7,019 bases of DNA from an uncultured Oscillospiraceae bacterium (GTDB taxonomy: Bacteria > Bacillota > Clostridia > Oscillospirales > Oscillospiraceae). Positions 4,651 to 7,019 of the stretch are shown one piece after another; the stretch's first letter is position 1, and the number at the start of each line of letters is the position of its first letter. The stretch is taken from assembly GCA_910584045.1 (NCBI GenBank), contig CAJTYO010000097.1, forward strand, positions 1 through 7,019, read 5' to 3'. The translations under genes were made by a program, and so were the position numbers. The notes beneath the pieces are model-generated. The model was not told the origin of the DNA, ran no database searches, and saw only the letters and a list, made by a program, of their open reading frames with translations.

Positions 4651-7019
4651 CTATTGGACGACGACGTTCTCCGCTCCCAGCGCCTCGGTCAGCTCCTCCA
4701 CCAGCGACTTGCCCAGCAGGCAGGCGGTTCCCCGCCGCCTGCCGGTGTCGGTGAAAAAAATACGGGCTGGCGTTGTACCGGGGAACATGGCTGCAACCCG
4801 CTCCACGTGCCGCAAAACCGGTGCGTCCGCCGAGGGCAGGCGCAGCCACAGCATCTTCCCCTCCAGCACCTGGACGCCGGGAACGGGCCGCGGGGGAGGG
4901 GGCGGGGTCTTCTCTTTGCCGCCCCGCAGGGCGTAGACCTCGTCGCACAGGATCTGTGGCGGCTTCTCGTCCCGGACAGACAGCTTGCCCCGCACCAGCA
5001 CCGCGCTGTCCGGACTGAGCTGCCGCCCGAAGCGCTCCAGCGTTTTGGCGAAGCACAGCAGCTCAATGGACCCCGTCTCATCCTCTACCGTGGCATATGC
5101 CATCAGGCTGCCGCTCCGGGTAGTGCGGGTGCGGTAGGCGGTGACGATGCCCGCCACAGCGATGGGCTGCTCATCCTGGTACTGGGTGGGCCCGCCCTCC
5201 TGGGCGAAATCGTCCGTGATGGAGCCGGCGCGGACCGCTCCGGCGGCCTTGGCGGCCGCACGGTAGGCGTTCATGGGGTGGCCGGAGAGGTACATCCCCG
5301 TGACCTCCCGCTCCTGCCGCATTCGCTCCTCCAAATCGTACTCCGGGATGTCCGGCAGGTGAATGCTGACGGCAGCGGGTTGGGAGGACGGGGAGGACAG
5401 TCCGAAAAGGTCCATCTGTCCCTCCAGATTCTGCCGCCGGCTGCCGGCGATGGAATCCAGAAGCTTGTCGCTGACGGATGCCAGCTGGCTGCGGCGAGCC
5501 CCAAAGCTGTCGAAGGCCCCGGCGCGGATCAGGTTTTCTACCGCCCGCTTGTTGATCTCCGTGCCGTGCATCCGCTGGCAGAAGTCCTGAAAGCCGGTGA
5601 ATGGCCCGTTTTCCTCCCGCTCCTGAACTACGCTCTGGATAAAGCTTCGACCGATGTTCTTAATGGCCACCAGGCCGAAGCGGATCCCCTCCTTTTCCAC
5701 AGTGAAGCTGTCGTAGGACCGGTTCACGTCCGGCAGCAGCAGGGGGATGCCCATCTCCCTGCACTCGCTGATATACTCTGCCACCTTGTTGGACACATAC
5801 AGCACGCTGGTCAACAGCGCCGCCATGTACTCCTTGGGGTAGTGGAGCTTAAACCACGCCGTCTGATAGGCCACCACGGCGTAACAGACGGCGTGGGCCT
5901 TGTTGAAGGCGTAGTTTGCAAAGTCGTAAATCTCATCATAGATGGCCTGGGCCACGTCCTCCGGTATGCCGCTGGCCACGCAGCCGGCGATGCCCCGCTC
6001 AGGGTCCCCGTGGAGGAATGCCTCCTGCTCCCTGGCGATATCCTTGGCCTTCTTCTTGCTCATGGCCCGGCGCACCATATCGGCCTGTCCAAGGGAATAG
6101 CCCGCCAGCTGCTGGAAAATCTGCATTACCTGTTCCTGGTAGACGATGCAGCCGTAGGTAATGGACAAAATTGGCTCCAGGGACGGGTGCTTATAGGTTA
6201 CGAGGCTTGGATCGTGCTTACAGGCGATGAACCTGGGAATAGACTCCATAGGCCCCGGCCTGTACAGCGCCACGATAGCGGTCAGATCCTCCACGGATTG
6301 GGGCCTCAGCCCCACGCACACCCCCGTCATTCCGGCGGACTCCATCTGGAACACGCCGCTGGTCTTCCCTTGGGTGAGCATATCATAGACGGCCTGCTCA
6401 TCCTCCGGCACGTCCTCCAGCCGGAAGTCTGGCCGCTCCCTCCGGACCATCTCCACCGCATCCTCCAGCACCGTCAGGTTTCTAAGGCCCAAAAAATCCA
6501 TTTTCAGCAGCCCCAGCTCCTCCAGGGTTACCATGGTGTACTGGCACACGATGGTCTCGTCATTTTTGGCCAGAGGGACATAGGTGTATACCGGGTCCTT
6601 GGTGATGACCACACCTGCGGCATGGGTGGAGGCGTGACGGGGCATTCCCTCCAGGGACTTGGCGGTGTCGATCAGCTTCCTGATCCGCTCGTCACCCTCG
6701 TACATATCCTTCAGCGGTTTGGAGAGGCGCAGCGCCTCGTCCAGGGTAATGTGCAGCGCCCCTGGGCCGCTGGGCACCTGCTTGGCCACAACATCCACCT
6801 CGGCGTAGGACATGTTCAGCACCCGCCCCACATCCCGGATGACGCCGCGGGCGGCCATGGTGCCGAAGGTGACGATCTGGGCCACCCGGTCGCCGCCGTA
6901 TTTCCGCCGGACGTAGTCCACCACCTCGTCCCGCCGGGTATCGCCAAAGTCCATATCTATATCCGGCATACTCACCCGCTCCGGGTTCAGGAACCGCTCG
7001 AAGTACAGCCCGTATTTCA
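4651..7019 (-). CDS. dnaE: DNA polymerase III alpha subunit, C-terminal 788 residues (5' end beyond window)
   Basis: This is the catalytic subunit of a C-family replicative polymerase; about 370-390 N-terminal residues (PHP domain and start of the palm) lie beyond the right edge. In window numbering, the metal-binding aspartates are D19 and D21 in SMPDIDMDF and D174 in KMDFLGLR, matching E. coli D401, D403 and D555. The fingers region follows (YRPGPMESIPRF, CIVYQEQVMQI, FNKAHAVCYAVVAYQTAW), then a helix-hairpin-helix region around INKRAVENLIRAGAFDSFG. QMDLF at 534-538 (5418-5404) is a good beta-clamp binding motif. An OB fold spans about 617-695 (VAGIVTAYRTRTTRSGSLMA), then a proline-rich linker (about 703-712) and the short C-terminal domain usual in clostridial DnaE. 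The frame enters from the edge as KYGLYFERFLNPERV, so the GTG at 6975 is internal and not a start. Stop TAG is at 4653-4651. DnaE1 is favoured over PolC because no exonuclease domain is seen and the order of domains fits. Confidence 0.96.
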   Translation of the reverse strand, partial: KYGLYFERFLNPERVSMPDIDMDFGDTRRDEVVDYVRRKYGGDRVAQIVTFGTMAARGVIRDVGRVLNMSYAEVDVVAKQVPSGPGALHITLDEALRLSKPLKDMYEGDERIRKLIDTAKSLEGMPRHASTHAAGVVITKDPVYTYVPLAKNDETIVCQYTMVTLEELGLLKMDFLGLRNLTVLEDAVEMVRRERPDFRLEDVPEDEQAVYDMLTQGKTSGVFQMESAGMTGVCVGLRPQSVEDLTAIVALYRPGPMESIPRFIACKHDPSLVTYKHPSLEPILSITYGCIVYQEQVMQIFQQLAGYSLGQADMVRRAMSKKKAKDIAREQEAFLHGDPERGIAGCVASGIPEDVAQAIYDEIYDFANYAFNKAHAVCYAVVAYQTAWFKLHYPKEYMAALLTSVLYVSNKVAEYISECREMGIPLLLPDVNRSYDSFTVEKEGIRFGLVAIKNIGRSFIQSVVQEREENGPFTGFQDFCQRMHGTEINKRAVENLIRAGAFDSFGARRSQLASVSDKLLDSIAGSRRQNLEGQMDLFGLSSPSSQPAAVSIHLPDIPEYDLEERMRQEREVTGMYLSGHPMNAYRAAAKAAGAVRAGSITDDFAQEGGPTQYQDEQPIAVAGIVTAYRTRTTRSGSLMAYATVEDETGSIELLCFAKTLERFGRQLSPDSAVLVRGKLSVRDEKPPQILCDEVYALRGGKEKTPPPPPRPVPGVQVLEGKMLWLRLPSADAPVLRHVERVAAMFPGTTPARIFFTDTGRRRGTACLLGKSLVEELTEALGAENVVVQ

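Noticed and set aside
4577..5504. Several alternative frames within dnaE
   Set aside because: They are rich in Arg, Ala, Pro and Gly, overlap a confidently recognised DnaE, and have no start context.

Overview
All genes in this window are on the minus strand. Read in the direction of transcription, from the high coordinates down, they are: the 3' two-thirds of dnaE (DNA polymerase III alpha; open at the right edge), a secreted or membrane-anchored cell-wall protein with G5 and 3D domains, an M19-family metallodipeptidase, and the first roughly four-fifths of acsB (CO-methylating acetyl-CoA synthase; open at the left edge). The long plus-strand reading frames are GC-driven shadows of these genes.

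The organism is probably an anaerobic, GC-rich Firmicute of the class Clostridia, perhaps an Oscillospirales-type gut bacterium. This is an inference. It rests on an AcsB that belongs with the anaerobic Wood-Ljungdahl pathway, a clostridial-type DnaE without a proofreading domain in the visible part, a Firmicute-type 3D/G5 cell-wall protein, AGGAGG-like ribosome binding sites and clear sigma-A promoters in AT-rich gaps.

Layout: 4651-7019 is dnaE, closed by a hairpin terminator at about 4595-4640. The gap 4233-4650 holds three GTTACA repeats exactly 21 bp apart, an almost perfect sigma-A promoter (TTGACA-17-TATACT) and a roughly 144-nt leader with a 14-bp palindrome. 3204-4232 is the G5/3D gene, followed by a textbook terminator with a 15-bp perfect stem. 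The gap 2838-3134 holds a promoter and a roughly 220-nt leader for the dipeptidase. That leader carries a possible 18-codon phenylalanine-rich upstream ORF and a nested RNA fold matching no riboswitch class I could identify. 1893-2837 is the dipeptidase. The gap 1719-1892 carries a promoter and a strong RBS for acsB. 1-1718 is acsB, and the window ends just before the last two A-cluster cysteines.

The genes do not form an obvious single operon. Each of the three downstream genes has its own promoter candidate, and the first two junctions have terminators. The parts most worth a second look are regulatory: the repeat array before the cell-wall gene and the structured leader before the dipeptidase. 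I see no mobile element, CRISPR array, rRNA or tRNA.
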